This document shows positions 56,279-64,000 of a stretch of DNA of 64,000 nucleotides, one piece after another. The DNA lies in NCBI GenBank assembly GCA_002968845.1, contig PVBG01000003.1, positions 1 through 64,000 of the forward strand, given 5' to 3'. Origin of the DNA: Neorhizobium tomejilense (GTDB lineage Bacteria > Pseudomonadota > Alphaproteobacteria > Rhizobiales > Rhizobiaceae). Numbering within the stretch: the stretch's first letter is position 1; each line of letters starts with the position of its first letter. The notes beneath the pieces were generated by a model that was given only the letters and a program-made list of their open reading frames with translations, had not been told where the DNA came from and ran no database searches. The translations under genes and the position numbers were made by a program.

Positions 56279-57459
56279 CTCCGTTTTGAGCGGAAAAGCA
56301 TTCGGCAGATGGAAACCAGCACATAGAAGCCAAAGAATCCCGCCAATGCCCAGGCAAAACCGTCATTGCCGGCGATATCGATGGCCGCGCCGATGCCCTG
56401 CGGGCCGGCAACAGTGCCGACCGCATAACAGAAGATGAAGGCTGCGTTGGCCGCGGCAAGGTCGGCTCCGCTGAGCCGCGATCCGAGATGCGCCAGGCCG
56501 ACGGTATAGAGGCCGGAGACGCAACCGCCCCAGAAGAACAGGACCACGGCCATCATGATCCAGTTCTCGATCAGGAAGGGCAGCGCAAGCGATCCTGCGA
56601 CGCCGAGCACCGCCATGGCGGTCAAGAGTGGCCGCCGATCCCTCAGCTTGTCGGAATAGAGGCCGAGCGGGATCTGGAAGGCCATATTGCCGATGCCCAT
56701 CACCGTCAGCAGCAGGGCGGCCTGCTGCTCGGTCAGCGCAGACCGAATCGCATAGATCGGGAACAGCGACAGCCCGCCCGCCGAAACCGCGCCGAAGGCG
56801 AATACCGCCGCGGTCGCCGTCGGCACAAGGAAGATGTAGTGGAAGAAGTGCCGGTCCGGCTTGGTATCCAGCACGGGGCTTTCATTGCGGGCGATGAAGA
56901 TCGGGATGATCGCCAGCATGATGATCGCCGCGCCGACCAGGAAGGGCAGGACGCCGTCGCTGCCGAGCGCAGAGAAGAGCAGGGGTCCGATCGCGAAGCC
57001 GATGGCCAGCACCGTGGCATAGATGCCGAGAACGAGCCCACGGCGCCGGGGAGGGGCCGCCTCGTTGATCCAGAATTCGGACAGGATGAAAAGCGTCGTC
57101 GTCGCGCCGTGGAAGGTGAAGCGCAGCGGGAACCACATCCAGAAGGCATCCGCGTAAAAGAAGCCGATGGCGCTGACTGCGGCGACGAGCACCGCGAACA
57201 TCATCGTCCGCGCGACGCCGTAGTCGTGAGCGATCTTGGTGGTGATCGGCGCGGCCGCCATGGAGGCGACGCCGGCCATGGCAGCGTTGAGGCCGATCAG
57301 GGTGGAGGAAATTCCGCGCTTTTCAAGAATGATGCTGAGGAGCGGCAGGCCGAGGCCGATGGCGATGCCCACTGCACTGATGGCGGATATGGCGGCGATC
57401 AGCGATGGCCAGTGGATCTTGTCGACATGGCCGTTGGCGTCTGTCGTCGGCTGAGCCAT
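56275..57459 (-). CDS. Major facilitator superfamily transporter
   Basis: Inner-membrane protein of 394 residues with about 12 hydrophobic segments in two halves. The N-half has GIAIGLGLPLLSIILEKRGISSTLIGLNAAMAGVASM and, after helix 2, a KIAHDYGVART loop in place of motif A. GLYSDKLRDRRPLL is the motif A-like loop of the second half. This opening resembles YcaD/drug-efflux-like MFS members. Substrate is unknown. It begins 10 bp after the NUDIX gene on the same strand and is probably co-transcribed. Confidence 0.87.
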   Translation of the reverse strand: MAQPTTDANGHVDKIHWPSLIAAISAISAVGIAIGLGLPLLSIILEKRGISSTLIGLNAAMAGVASMAAAPITTKIAHDYGVARTMMFAVLVAAVSAIGFFYADAFWMWFPLRFTFHGATTTLFILSEFWINEAAPPRRRGLVLGIYATVLAIGFAIGPLLFSALGSDGVLPFLVGAAIIMLAIIPIFIARNESPVLDTKPDRHFFHYIFLVPTATAAVFAFGAVSAGGLSLFPIYAIRSALTEQQAALLLTVMGIGNMAFQIPLGLYSDKLRDRRPLLTAMAVLGVAGSLALPFLIENWIMMAVVLFFWGGCVSGLYTVGLAHLGSRLSGADLAAANAAFIFCYAVGTVAGPQGIGAAIDIAGNDGFAWALAGFFGFYVLVSICRMLFRSKRS

Positions 57460-57469
57460 TCAATATTCC

Positions 57470-58156
57470 TTACAGTCGGCTGCGGACGAATCGTCCATGA
57501 CGCATGAAGTAGAAGGACACCGGGCTTCCAAACGGTAAAGATGGATCGGAGACCATCAGGTTTTTCACGTCCTCCAGAACCGCCTGTGTGATGCGCGGGA
57601 GTTTCAGACCTGAAAGCTCGGCAATGTCAAGCCAGCGCACGTCCTGAAGTTCGCTTGAGTCGCCCAGGCGCGTTATGTCGAAGCGGGTTTCGTCGGCAAA
57701 GGTGAGAAAGAAGCGCGTATCGTAGCGCCGGACATTGCCTGGCGGCGTGATGGCGCGGGCGACGTAGCGCAGGCGGGAGAGGTCGGCAGCGCCGCCGCCC
57801 GCAAGCCCGGTCTCCTCCTGGAGTTCCCTGAGGGCCGCGAGCGCCAGTGCCCGGGCGCGGGCCGAGGTCATGCGGGCGGTGGTGCCTGCCGCCAGCTTTT
57901 CGAAGACGATCGGGTCGAGATCGGCGCCGAAGGGGAGGGCATGGTCGCGAGGATCGCGCTTGCCGCCCGGGAACACGTAGACATCAGGCATGAAGACATG
58001 GCCGCTGCCGCGCCGGCCCATGAGGACCCGGGGAGCCACGTCCGAGCGATCGATCAGGATCAGGGATGCTGCGTCCTTGGGCGTCACGCCGGCCACGCGC
58101 GCATGCTTCGGCGCGTCCATTGCGAACGGAGCCTGTTCCTCGGCCGACGATGTCAT
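57470..58156 (-). CDS. NUDIX hydrolase
   Basis: Protein of 228 residues. The Nudix box is ALAALRELQEETGL (REx2EEx G pattern) at about residue 110, supplying the metal-binding glutamates for cleaving nucleoside diphosphates linked to X. LMGRRGSGHVFMPDVYVFPGGKRDP and the RYVARAITPPGNVRRYDTRFF segment are typical of the NUDT7/19-like or YfcD-like group found next to DUF983 genes in alphaproteobacteria. ATG 58156 overlaps the DUF983 stop by 4 bp. Confidence 0.88.
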   Translation of the reverse strand: MTSSAEEQAPFAMDAPKHARVAGVTPKDAASLILIDRSDVAPRVLMGRRGSGHVFMPDVYVFPGGKRDPRDHALPFGADLDPIVFEKLAAGTTARMTSARARALALAALRELQEETGLAGGGAADLSRLRYVARAITPPGNVRRYDTRFFLTFADETRFDITRLGDSSELQDVRWLDIAELSGLKLPRITQAVLEDVKNLMVSDPSLPFGSPVSFYFMRHGRFVRSRL

Positions 58157-58605
58157 GCGATCGGTCCGCCCCGGCCCGGATCGACGGCTTCGTCGTCCGT
58201 GCCATTGAAGCCGTGCATCTTCAGCGCCCATTGAAAGCCGATGACGCCGCCCTTGATCGGCTGGATGGTCAGAAGCGCCGCAAGGATCGCCAGCGGCACC
58301 CAGATGGCGAGATGCACCCAGGGCGAGACCCGAAGCGTCATGTCGGTCAGCATGTAGCCCGTCATCAGCACGTGGCCGACGACGACGATCACCAGATAGG
58401 CCGGCAGGTCGTCGGCGCGGTGATGATGGATTTCCTCGCCGCAGACGGCGCAGGTATCGACCGGTTTGAGGAACGCCCGGAACAGGCGGCCGGTGCCGCA
58501 GGCAGGACAGGTGCAGAGCAAGCCCCGCCTGATGGAGCGGCCGAGCGGCCTTTCGGCCTCTTGTGCGCCACCGTATCGGACCGTCTGTTCGTCCTGCTTC
58601 TGCAT
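58153..58605 (-). CDS. DUF983 family membrane protein
   Basis: Protein of 150 residues. Residues about 31-60 hold two CxxC pairs (CTCPACGTGRLF and CAVCGEEIHHHRADD), a zinc-ribbon-like head. Two hydrophobic segments follow (AYLVIVVVGHVLMTGYML and HLAIWVPLAILAALL). This is the DUF983 pattern; related proteins in some alphaproteobacteria are linked to cytochrome oxidase, but that role is not shown here. ATG 58605 follows GGAGATAGG. It lies 1 bp after the rnr stop and overlaps the NUDIX gene. Confidence 0.88.
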   Translation of the reverse strand: MQKQDEQTVRYGGAQEAERPLGRSIRRGLLCTCPACGTGRLFRAFLKPVDTCAVCGEEIHHHRADDLPAYLVIVVVGHVLMTGYMLTDMTLRVSPWVHLAIWVPLAILAALLTIQPIKGGVIGFQWALKMHGFNGTDDEAVDPGRGGPIA

Positions 58606-58606
58606 C

Positions 58607-60961
58607 CTATCTCCTTCGGCCGCTCCGCGGAGGCCGCGTGCCGGGTTGGGTCCGGCCACGCCGCCCCGATTTGTGGAAGGAGCGGATCGCGGTCGGCAAT
58701 TTCTTGCCCTCGCTCAGCATCTCGAACTGCAGCGCGCCGGCAAGCGGGATGGCCTGTTTCAGCCGCACATCGACCGTATCGCCGATCTGGTAGCCCAGAC
58801 CGGTCTTCTCTCCGGACAGCGCCTGATGCGCCTCGTCATAGATGAAGTAGTCGTTGCCGAGCGTGGATATAGGTATGAATCCGTCCGCACCATAGGTCGG
58901 AAGCGAGACAAATAGTCCCGCCTTGGTGACGCCGGAGATCCGGCCGACGAATTCCTCGCCGATGCGCTCGGAGAGGTGATGGGCGATCAGCCGGTTGATC
59001 GTGTCACGTTCGGCGGCCATCGCGCGGCGTTCGAAGGTCGAGATCTCGGCGGCGATATCGTCGAGCTGGGCCTCTTCCTCCGGCCTGATGCCGCCTTCGC
59101 CCAAGCCCAGCGATCCGACCAGTGCACGGTGCACGATCAGGTCGGCGTAGCGGCGGATCGGCGAGGTGAAATGCGCGTATTTCATCAGGTTGAGGCCGAA
59201 ATGGCCGATATTCTCGGGGCTGTAGATCGCCTGGCTCTGGGAGCGCAGCACCATCTCGTTGACCATCACCTGGTGGGCGGTGCCCTCGGCTTTGGCGAGA
59301 ATGCCGTTGAACGAGTTGGCGCGCATCTGGCCGCCCTTGGCCATCGGAATGCCGAGCGTCGCGAGAAACTCGCGCAGCGTCTCCTGCTTGGCAAGCGACG
59401 GTGTGTCGTGGATGCGGTAGATCAGCGCCTGGCGCTTTTTTTCCAGCGTCTCGGCGGCAGCGACGTTCGCCTGGATCATCATCTCTTCGATGAGCTTGTG
59501 GGCATCGAGCCGGTCCGGCACGAAGACCCGGTCGACCGTGCCGTCGGGCTTCAGCAGGATCTTGCGCTCCGGCATGTCGAGCTCCAGCGGCTGGCGGCGG
59601 TCGCGGCCGCGCTTCATCACCCCATAGGCATGCCAGAGCGGCTTCAGGATCGGATCGAGCAACGGCCCGGTCTTGTCGTCCGGCTTGCCGTCGATGGCCG
59701 CCTGCGCCTGCTGGTAGGAGAGCTTGGCGGCGCTCTTCATCATGATGCGGTGGAACGTGTGGCCCGCCTTGCGGCCTTCCCTGGAGAAGACCATGCGTAC
59801 GGCAAGCGCCGGTCTATCCTCGCCTTCGCGCAGCGAGCAGAGATCGTTGGAGATGCGCTCGGGCAGCATCGGCACGACGCGGTCCGGGAAATAGACAGAG
59901 TTGCCGCGCTTCAGCGCCTCGCGGTCGAGCGCCGAGCCGGCGCGGATATACCAGGAGACATCGGCGATCGCGACGGTGACGATCACCCCGTCCGGATTGT
60001 CGGGCGAGGGGTCGAGCTCGGCATAGACCGCGTCGTCGTGGTCCTTGGCGTCGGCCGGGTCGATGGTGATCAGCGGCAGCGAACGCCAGTCCTCGCGTTG
60101 CGACAAGGAAGCCGGTCTTGCCGCTTCCGCCTCGTCGAGCACCGCCTTCGGAAAGATATGCGGAATGCCGTGCGAATAGACGGCGATCATCGAGATCGCC
60201 TTTTCCGAGCCGATCGTGCCGACGATCGACAGAACCCGGGCGCGGGGAAGTCCGAAACGCCCGGAGCGAACGACTTCCGTCTCGACCAGGTCGCCGTCCT
60301 TGGCCTCGCCGATATCGACGGGCTCGATCACCATTTCCTCGCCGCGCCGGTCGATCGGCAGCAGACGCAGCTCGCCATCGGCGAGCTGATGGACGATGCC
60401 GAGCGAGGCGCCGCGACGCTTGTCGATGATCTTGATGACCCGGGCGGTATAGGCCGGTCCGGTCCGGTCCTTGTTCGGGAAGATCTTTGCCAGAACCCGG
60501 TCGTTGAGACCGGCGGCAGTCACCCTGCCTTTGCCGCGGCTGTCCGACGATTGCCGGATGAGCACTGCCGGCGCCGCACCCAGGTCCTCCGGCCATTCGG
60601 CGGGGCGGGCGATCAGTTCGCCATCCTTGTCGCGGGTGGTGATGTCGAGAACGGTGACCGGTGGCAGCGCATCGGGACGGGTCAGCGACTTGCGGCTCTT
60701 CTTGAGAAGGCCTTCCTCCTCCAGCGTCCGCAGGAGATCCTTCAGTTCGACGCGGGTGTCGCCCTTCAGCCCGAAGGCCTTGGCGATCTCCCGCTTCGAC
60801 CCCTTGTCAGGGTTTTCGGCGATGAACTCGAGCAGCACATCACGCGGCGGCACGGCACCGTGGATGATCACCGGCTTCTCCGTTGCGGAAGCGGCGTGAC
60901 CGCGGGCAACCTTGTCGGGGCGTTTTCCCTGATGTCTCGATCTATCGCGTGGTTCTCTCAC
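58607..60961 (-). CDS. rnr: Ribonuclease R
   Basis: 3'-5' exoribonuclease of 784 residues that degrades structured RNA. An N-terminal winged-helix segment (LLEFIAENPDKGSKREIAKAFGLKGDTRVELKDLL) is followed by cold-shock domains. The RNB catalytic domain has the Asp cluster in ITIDPADAKDHDDAVYAELD (about residue 285). An S1 domain comes near the end (FVGRISGVTKAGLFVSLPTYGADGFIPI). The GTG at 60961 overlaps the topA stop as GTGA and gives the usual length. A longer frame would run back into topA. Confidence 0.95.
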   Translation of the reverse strand: MREPRDRSRHQGKRPDKVARGHAASATEKPVIIHGAVPPRDVLLEFIAENPDKGSKREIAKAFGLKGDTRVELKDLLRTLEEEGLLKKSRKSLTRPDALPPVTVLDITTRDKDGELIARPAEWPEDLGAAPAVLIRQSSDSRGKGRVTAAGLNDRVLAKIFPNKDRTGPAYTARVIKIIDKRRGASLGIVHQLADGELRLLPIDRRGEEMVIEPVDIGEAKDGDLVETEVVRSGRFGLPRARVLSIVGTIGSEKAISMIAVYSHGIPHIFPKAVLDEAEAARPASLSQREDWRSLPLITIDPADAKDHDDAVYAELDPSPDNPDGVIVTVAIADVSWYIRAGSALDREALKRGNSVYFPDRVVPMLPERISNDLCSLREGEDRPALAVRMVFSREGRKAGHTFHRIMMKSAAKLSYQQAQAAIDGKPDDKTGPLLDPILKPLWHAYGVMKRGRDRRQPLELDMPERKILLKPDGTVDRVFVPDRLDAHKLIEEMMIQANVAAAETLEKKRQALIYRIHDTPSLAKQETLREFLATLGIPMAKGGQMRANSFNGILAKAEGTAHQVMVNEMVLRSQSQAIYSPENIGHFGLNLMKYAHFTSPIRRYADLIVHRALVGSLGLGEGGIRPEEEAQLDDIAAEISTFERRAMAAERDTINRLIAHHLSERIGEEFVGRISGVTKAGLFVSLPTYGADGFIPISTLGNDYFIYDEAHQALSGEKTGLGYQIGDTVDVRLKQAIPLAGALQFEMLSEGKKLPTAIRSFHKSGRRGRTQPGTRPPRSGRRR

Positions 60962-63633
60962 GTGCCTGTCTTCTTCGCCTTGGGTGCGGCCTTTTTCACC
61001 GGAGCTTTCGCCTTGGCGGCCGTCTTGGCTTTCGGTGCTGCCTTCTTGGTGTCGGTGGTCGTCTTGGCGGCGGCTTTCTTCGGCTTTGCCTTGGACGACG
61101 GCGCCTTGCCGCCCTTTTCGATGATGAAGGCCATAGCCTGCTCCATCGTCACCGATTGCGGGTCGAGCCCCTTCGGCAGCGTCGCGTTGACCTTGCCCCA
61201 ATTGACGTAAGGGCCGTATTTGCCGTCGCGCACGGTGATCGTGCCGCCATCCGGATGGTCGCCGAGTTCCTTCAGTGCCGCAGGCGTGCCACGGCCGCGG
61301 CCACCGCCAGCCGCCACCTTGCTCTGCTTTTCGGCAAGCACGGTCACAGCGCGGTTGAGGCCGATCGAGAACACGTCCTCGATGCTCTCCAGGTTGGCAT
61401 AGCTGCCGTCATGCAGCAGGAACGGCCCGTAGCGGCCAAGCCCTGCCGAAATCATCTTGGCAGATTCCGGATGTTTGCCGACGTCGCGCGGCAGGTTGAT
61501 CAATGCCAGCGCCTTTTCGTGGTCGATGTCCTCGGGCTTCCAGCCCTTGGGCAGCGACGAACGCTTGGCTTCCTTGCCTTCGCCGCGCTGGATATAGGGG
61601 CCGAACCGGCCCGAACGCAGCGTCAGTTCCTCGCCCGTATGCGGATCGGCACCGAGCGCCTTCGGTTCGTTGAGAGCGTTCGCTTCCGCATCCGCGCCGC
61701 CTTCCGAGGAAAGCTGGCGGGTGTAGTTACAGTCCGGATAGTTCGAGCAGCCGACGAAGGCGCCGTATTTGCCGAGCTTCAGCGACAGGTTGCCCGTGCC
61801 ACAGACCTGGCAGATGCGCGGATCGCTGCCGTCCTCGCGCTTCGGGAAGACCAGCGGCGCCAGCGTCTCGTTCAGCGCATCGAGCACGTTGGTGACGCGC
61901 AGTTCCTTGGTGTCTTCGATCTGGGCGAAGAAATCCTGCCAGAACTCGCGCAGAACCTGCTTCCAGTCAAGTTCGCCGGCAGAGATCTTGTCGAGCTTTT
62001 CTTCCAGATCAGCGGTGAAGTCGTATTCCACGTATTTCGTGAAGAAGCTTTCGAGGAAGGCCGTCACCAGCCGGCCCTTCGAATGCGGGATCAGCTTGCG
62101 CTTGTCCATCGTCACGTATTCGCGGTCGCTCAGCGTCTTCAGCGTCGCGGCATAGGTGGACGGCCGGCCGATGCCGAGCTCTTCCATCTTCTTGATCAGC
62201 GAGGCTTCCGAATACCGCGGCGGCGGCTCGGTGAAGTGCTGGCTGGCATTCACTTTTTGTCTGTCGAGCTTTTCGCGGGCGTTGATCTCGGGCAGGCGAC
62301 CATCTTCATCGTCATCCTCGCCCTTTTCGGCATCCTCGCGGTTGTCCACGTAAGCGCCGAGAAAGCCGTCGAAACGGATCACCGAGCCGACGGCGCGCAG
62401 GCCAGCCTTCTCGCCCTTGTTGTCGGCAAGGATCTCGACCGTGGTGCGCTCGATTTCGGCGGACGCCATCTGGCTGGCGATGCCGCGCTTCCAGATCAGT
62501 TCGTAGAGACGGGCCTGGTCGGCGTCGAGATAACGGCGCACCTGGTCCGGGGTGCGGGTGAATTCAGTCGGGCGGATCGCTTCGTGGGCTTCCTGGGCGT
62601 TTTTCGCCTTGGTGGAATAGAAGCGCGGCTTTTCCGGCAGGTACCGCTGTCCGAATTGGTCGACGATGGCGCTGCGGGCAGCATCGACTGCCTCCGGCGC
62701 CATCTGCACGCCGTCGGTACGCATATAGGTAATGAGACCGACCGTCTCGCCGCCGATATCGACGCCTTCATAAAGCTTCTGCGCCACCTGCATGGTGCGC
62801 GAAGCGTTGAAGCCGATATTCGAGGAGGCAGCCTGCTGCAGCGTCGAGGTGGTGAAGGGCGGGCCGGGGTTGCGCTTGACAGGCTTCGCCTCGACCGTGT
62901 CGACCAGATAGGTCGCGCCGTCAAGCAGCGCCTTCAGGCGGTTGGCGTCCTCGCCGTTCTTGATCGAGCGGGCCTGCAGCCGCTTGCCGTCGGCCGAGAC
63001 GAGGCGTGCCTCGAACTCGTCGCCGCGCGGAGTACGCAACAGCGCCGAGAGGTTCCAGTATTCTTCCGAGACGAAACGTTCGATCTCCGACTCGCGGTCG
63101 CAGACGAGCCGCAGCGCAACCGACTGCACGCGGCCTGCCGAGCGTGCGCCCGGCAGCTTGCGCCACAGCACCGGCGACAGATTGAAGCCGACCAGATAGT
63201 CGAGAGCGCGGCGGGCGAGATAGGCGTCCACCAGCGGCACGTCGATATCGCGCGGATTGGCCATCGCATCGAGCACGGCCTTCTTGGTGATGGCGTTGAA
63301 GACGACGCGCTTGACCGGCTTGTCGCCGATCAGCTTCTTCTTCTTCAAAAGGTCGAGCACGTGCCAGGAAATGGCTTCGCCTTCGCGATCCGGGTCGGTC
63401 GCGAGGAACAGGCCGTCCGAGCCTTTCAGGGCGTCGGCGATATCCTTCATGCGCTTCTGGGAGGCGCTATCGACTTCCCACAGCATTTCGAAGTCCTGGT
63501 CGGGAAGTACGGAACCGTCCTTGGCCGGGAGATCGCGCACATGGCCGAACGAGGCGAGAACCTTGTAGCCGGGGCCGAGATACTTGTTGATTGTCTTGGC
63601 CTTGGCGGGAGATTCTACGACGACAACATTCAT
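60958..63633 (-). CDS. topA: DNA topoisomerase I
   Basis: Type IA topoisomerase of 891 residues relaxing negative supercoils. TOPRIM domain: VVVVESPAKAKTINKYLG at the start and ATDPDREGEAISWH. Active-site Tyr303 in GLITYMRTDG. A C-terminal zinc finger CQVCGTGNLSLKLGKYGAFVGCSNYPDC follows at about 600, then Topo_C repeats (GRFGPYIQRGEG, GRYGPFLLHDG, GKYGPYVNWG). The final 55 residues are Lys/Ala-rich like a histone H1 tail, common in this group. ATG 63633 is preferred to the frame start at 63648. Translationally coupled to rnr by GTGA. Confidence 0.96.
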   Translation of the reverse strand: MNVVVVESPAKAKTINKYLGPGYKVLASFGHVRDLPAKDGSVLPDQDFEMLWEVDSASQKRMKDIADALKGSDGLFLATDPDREGEAISWHVLDLLKKKKLIGDKPVKRVVFNAITKKAVLDAMANPRDIDVPLVDAYLARRALDYLVGFNLSPVLWRKLPGARSAGRVQSVALRLVCDRESEIERFVSEEYWNLSALLRTPRGDEFEARLVSADGKRLQARSIKNGEDANRLKALLDGATYLVDTVEAKPVKRNPGPPFTTSTLQQAASSNIGFNASRTMQVAQKLYEGVDIGGETVGLITYMRTDGVQMAPEAVDAARSAIVDQFGQRYLPEKPRFYSTKAKNAQEAHEAIRPTEFTRTPDQVRRYLDADQARLYELIWKRGIASQMASAEIERTTVEILADNKGEKAGLRAVGSVIRFDGFLGAYVDNREDAEKGEDDDEDGRLPEINAREKLDRQKVNASQHFTEPPPRYSEASLIKKMEELGIGRPSTYAATLKTLSDREYVTMDKRKLIPHSKGRLVTAFLESFFTKYVEYDFTADLEEKLDKISAGELDWKQVLREFWQDFFAQIEDTKELRVTNVLDALNETLAPLVFPKREDGSDPRICQVCGTGNLSLKLGKYGAFVGCSNYPDCNYTRQLSSEGGADAEANALNEPKALGADPHTGEELTLRSGRFGPYIQRGEGKEAKRSSLPKGWKPEDIDHEKALALINLPRDVGKHPESAKMISAGLGRYGPFLLHDGSYANLESIEDVFSIGLNRAVTVLAEKQSKVAAGGGRGRGTPAALKELGDHPDGGTITVRDGKYGPYVNWGKVNATLPKGLDPQSVTMEQAMAFIIEKGGKAPSSKAKPKKAAAKTTTDTKKAAPKAKTAAKAKAPVKKAAPKAKKTGT

Positions 63634-63741
63634 TTTGCTTCTCTGCAATAGAGGCTTGGCCCGGAACCTTTGCAGTCCAGGCGGAAATCTGACCTCCCGA
63701 CATGGAGGGCGTTTGCCTCGCGGTCAAGGGGCGTGTGCCAA

Positions 63742-63747
63742 ATTATA
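63742..63747 (-). promoter_or_regulatory. -10 element of the topA promoter
   Basis: A perfect TATAAT on the minus strand lies about 110 bp upstream of the topA ATG. The -35 is poor (TGTGGT or TGGTTG at 15-17 bp). A start near 63735 would give a leader of about 100 nt. Supercoiling-sensitive topA promoters often have good -10 and weak -35 elements. Confidence 0.4.
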
Positions 63748-63787
63748 GGGTACAACGAGATGCAACCACAGGAAGATTTACAATTGG

Positions 63788-63815
63788 TTGCAATCTTAAA
63801 TAAATGCGATATGGT
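63788..63815 (+). promoter_or_regulatory. Possible promoter of the truncated gene at the right edge
   Basis: TTGCAA (63788-63793) and TATGGT (63810-63815) are 16 bp apart, about 60 bp before the ATG at 63879. Moderate matches only. It would be divergent from the topA promoter. Confidence 0.35.
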
Positions 63816-63878
63816 CCCTCGCATACCTCGAGGTGAATTTATTTGGACCGGTGGCCGACTTTTTTGACAGGATAGAAA

Positions 63879-64000
63879 ATGATTTCCCGAAGTGAGACAA
63901 ACGGCCGGCGCGAGGACGATACCAGGGAGAATATAGCCTATATAAGGCAGATGCTCGGAGAGCTCCGGCAGGTCGCCTTGGGAGAGGGAGCCGATATGCT
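63879..64000 (+). CDS. Conserved small rhizobial hypothetical protein (partial, cut by edge)
   Basis: ATG 63879 with AGGAT about 6 nt upstream opens a frame of at least 40 codons: MISRSETNGRREDDTREN, then IAYIRQMLGELRQVALGEGADM to the edge. It reads as a soluble, charged helical protein. I remember short rhizobial proteins with this opening, ending soon after, but cannot name a function. The codon use matches neighbouring genes. Confidence 0.7.
   Translation, partial: MISRSETNGRREDDTRENIAYIRQMLGELRQVALGEGADM

Noticed and set aside
60883..63651. Long plus-strand frame opposite topA (over 900 codons)
   Set aside because: Mirror of topA codon bias; topA has all motifs of a type IA topoisomerase. 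A similar frame opposite rnr (58976-61210) is rejected for the same reason.

Overview
The window looks like chromosome from a member of the Rhizobiaceae (alphaproteobacterial, order Hyphomicrobiales). The evidence is high GC with strong third-position GC bias; a 14-gene nuo operon followed by birA, rnj, mce, a DUF1467 gene, proS, a lolC/E-type permease, lolD and dnaE; the divK-pleD pair; a short alphaproteobacterial ProRS; a 55-residue L33; and a GTTC-N7-GTTC (alphaproteobacterial LexA) site in front of dinB. The genus cannot be fixed from the sequence alone.

Region 1 (1-20.3 kb) is accessory surface-polysaccharide DNA. The left edge holds the end of an IS630-like element. Then come a minus-strand pair (a one-helix membrane protein and a metallophosphatase) and a plus-strand Wzx/Wzy-type exopolysaccharide locus: outer-membrane OPX lipoprotein, Wzc/ExoP tyrosine autokinase, Gmd and Fcl (GDP-L-fucose synthesis), WcaI-like transferase, GT-A-like transferase, Wzx flippase, Wzy-like polymerase, three further GT-B transferases, a WcaF-like acetyltransferase and a GT2 transferase. 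Most of the genes from fcl onward overlap by a few bases, so they look translationally coupled. A convergent minus-strand set follows: two very small genes and a 572-residue beta-helix protein resembling phage tailspikes or polysaccharide lyases. No priming phosphoglycosyltransferase and no GDP-mannose pyrophosphorylase gene are present, so these must lie elsewhere.

Region 2 (20.6-21.3 kb) holds tRNA-Val(TAC) on the minus strand and two nearly identical tRNA-Asp(GTC) genes on the plus strand.

Region 3 (21.5-39.9 kb) is the nuoA-N operon for respiratory complex I. Two non-core genes are embedded in it: a small secreted protein between nuoD and nuoE, and an Ala/Pro/Lys-rich helix-hairpin-helix protein between nuoF and nuoG. 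birA and RNase J follow.

Region 4 (40-55 kb) is core housekeeping: mce, a DUF1467 gene, proS, lolC/E, lolD and dnaE on the plus strand. A probable trans-acting sRNA is antisense-oriented upstream of proS, and a 28-residue membrane peptide lies upstream of dnaE. An L,D-transpeptidase and SOS-type dinB are on the minus strand, then a GNAT gene, a HAD-like gene, a DUF3572 gene, and the cell-cycle/c-di-GMP regulators divK and pleD. Two intergenic palindromic repeat elements lie at 39.9-40.1 and 44.9 kb.

Region 5 (55.2-64 kb) starts with an AT-richer gap that ends in a strongly structured, terminator-bounded RNA candidate. After it comes a minus-strand block transcribed topA-rnr-DUF983-NUDIX-MFS-rpmG. 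A possible attenuator or terminator sits in the rpmG leader. The right edge cuts a conserved small rhizobial hypothetical gene.
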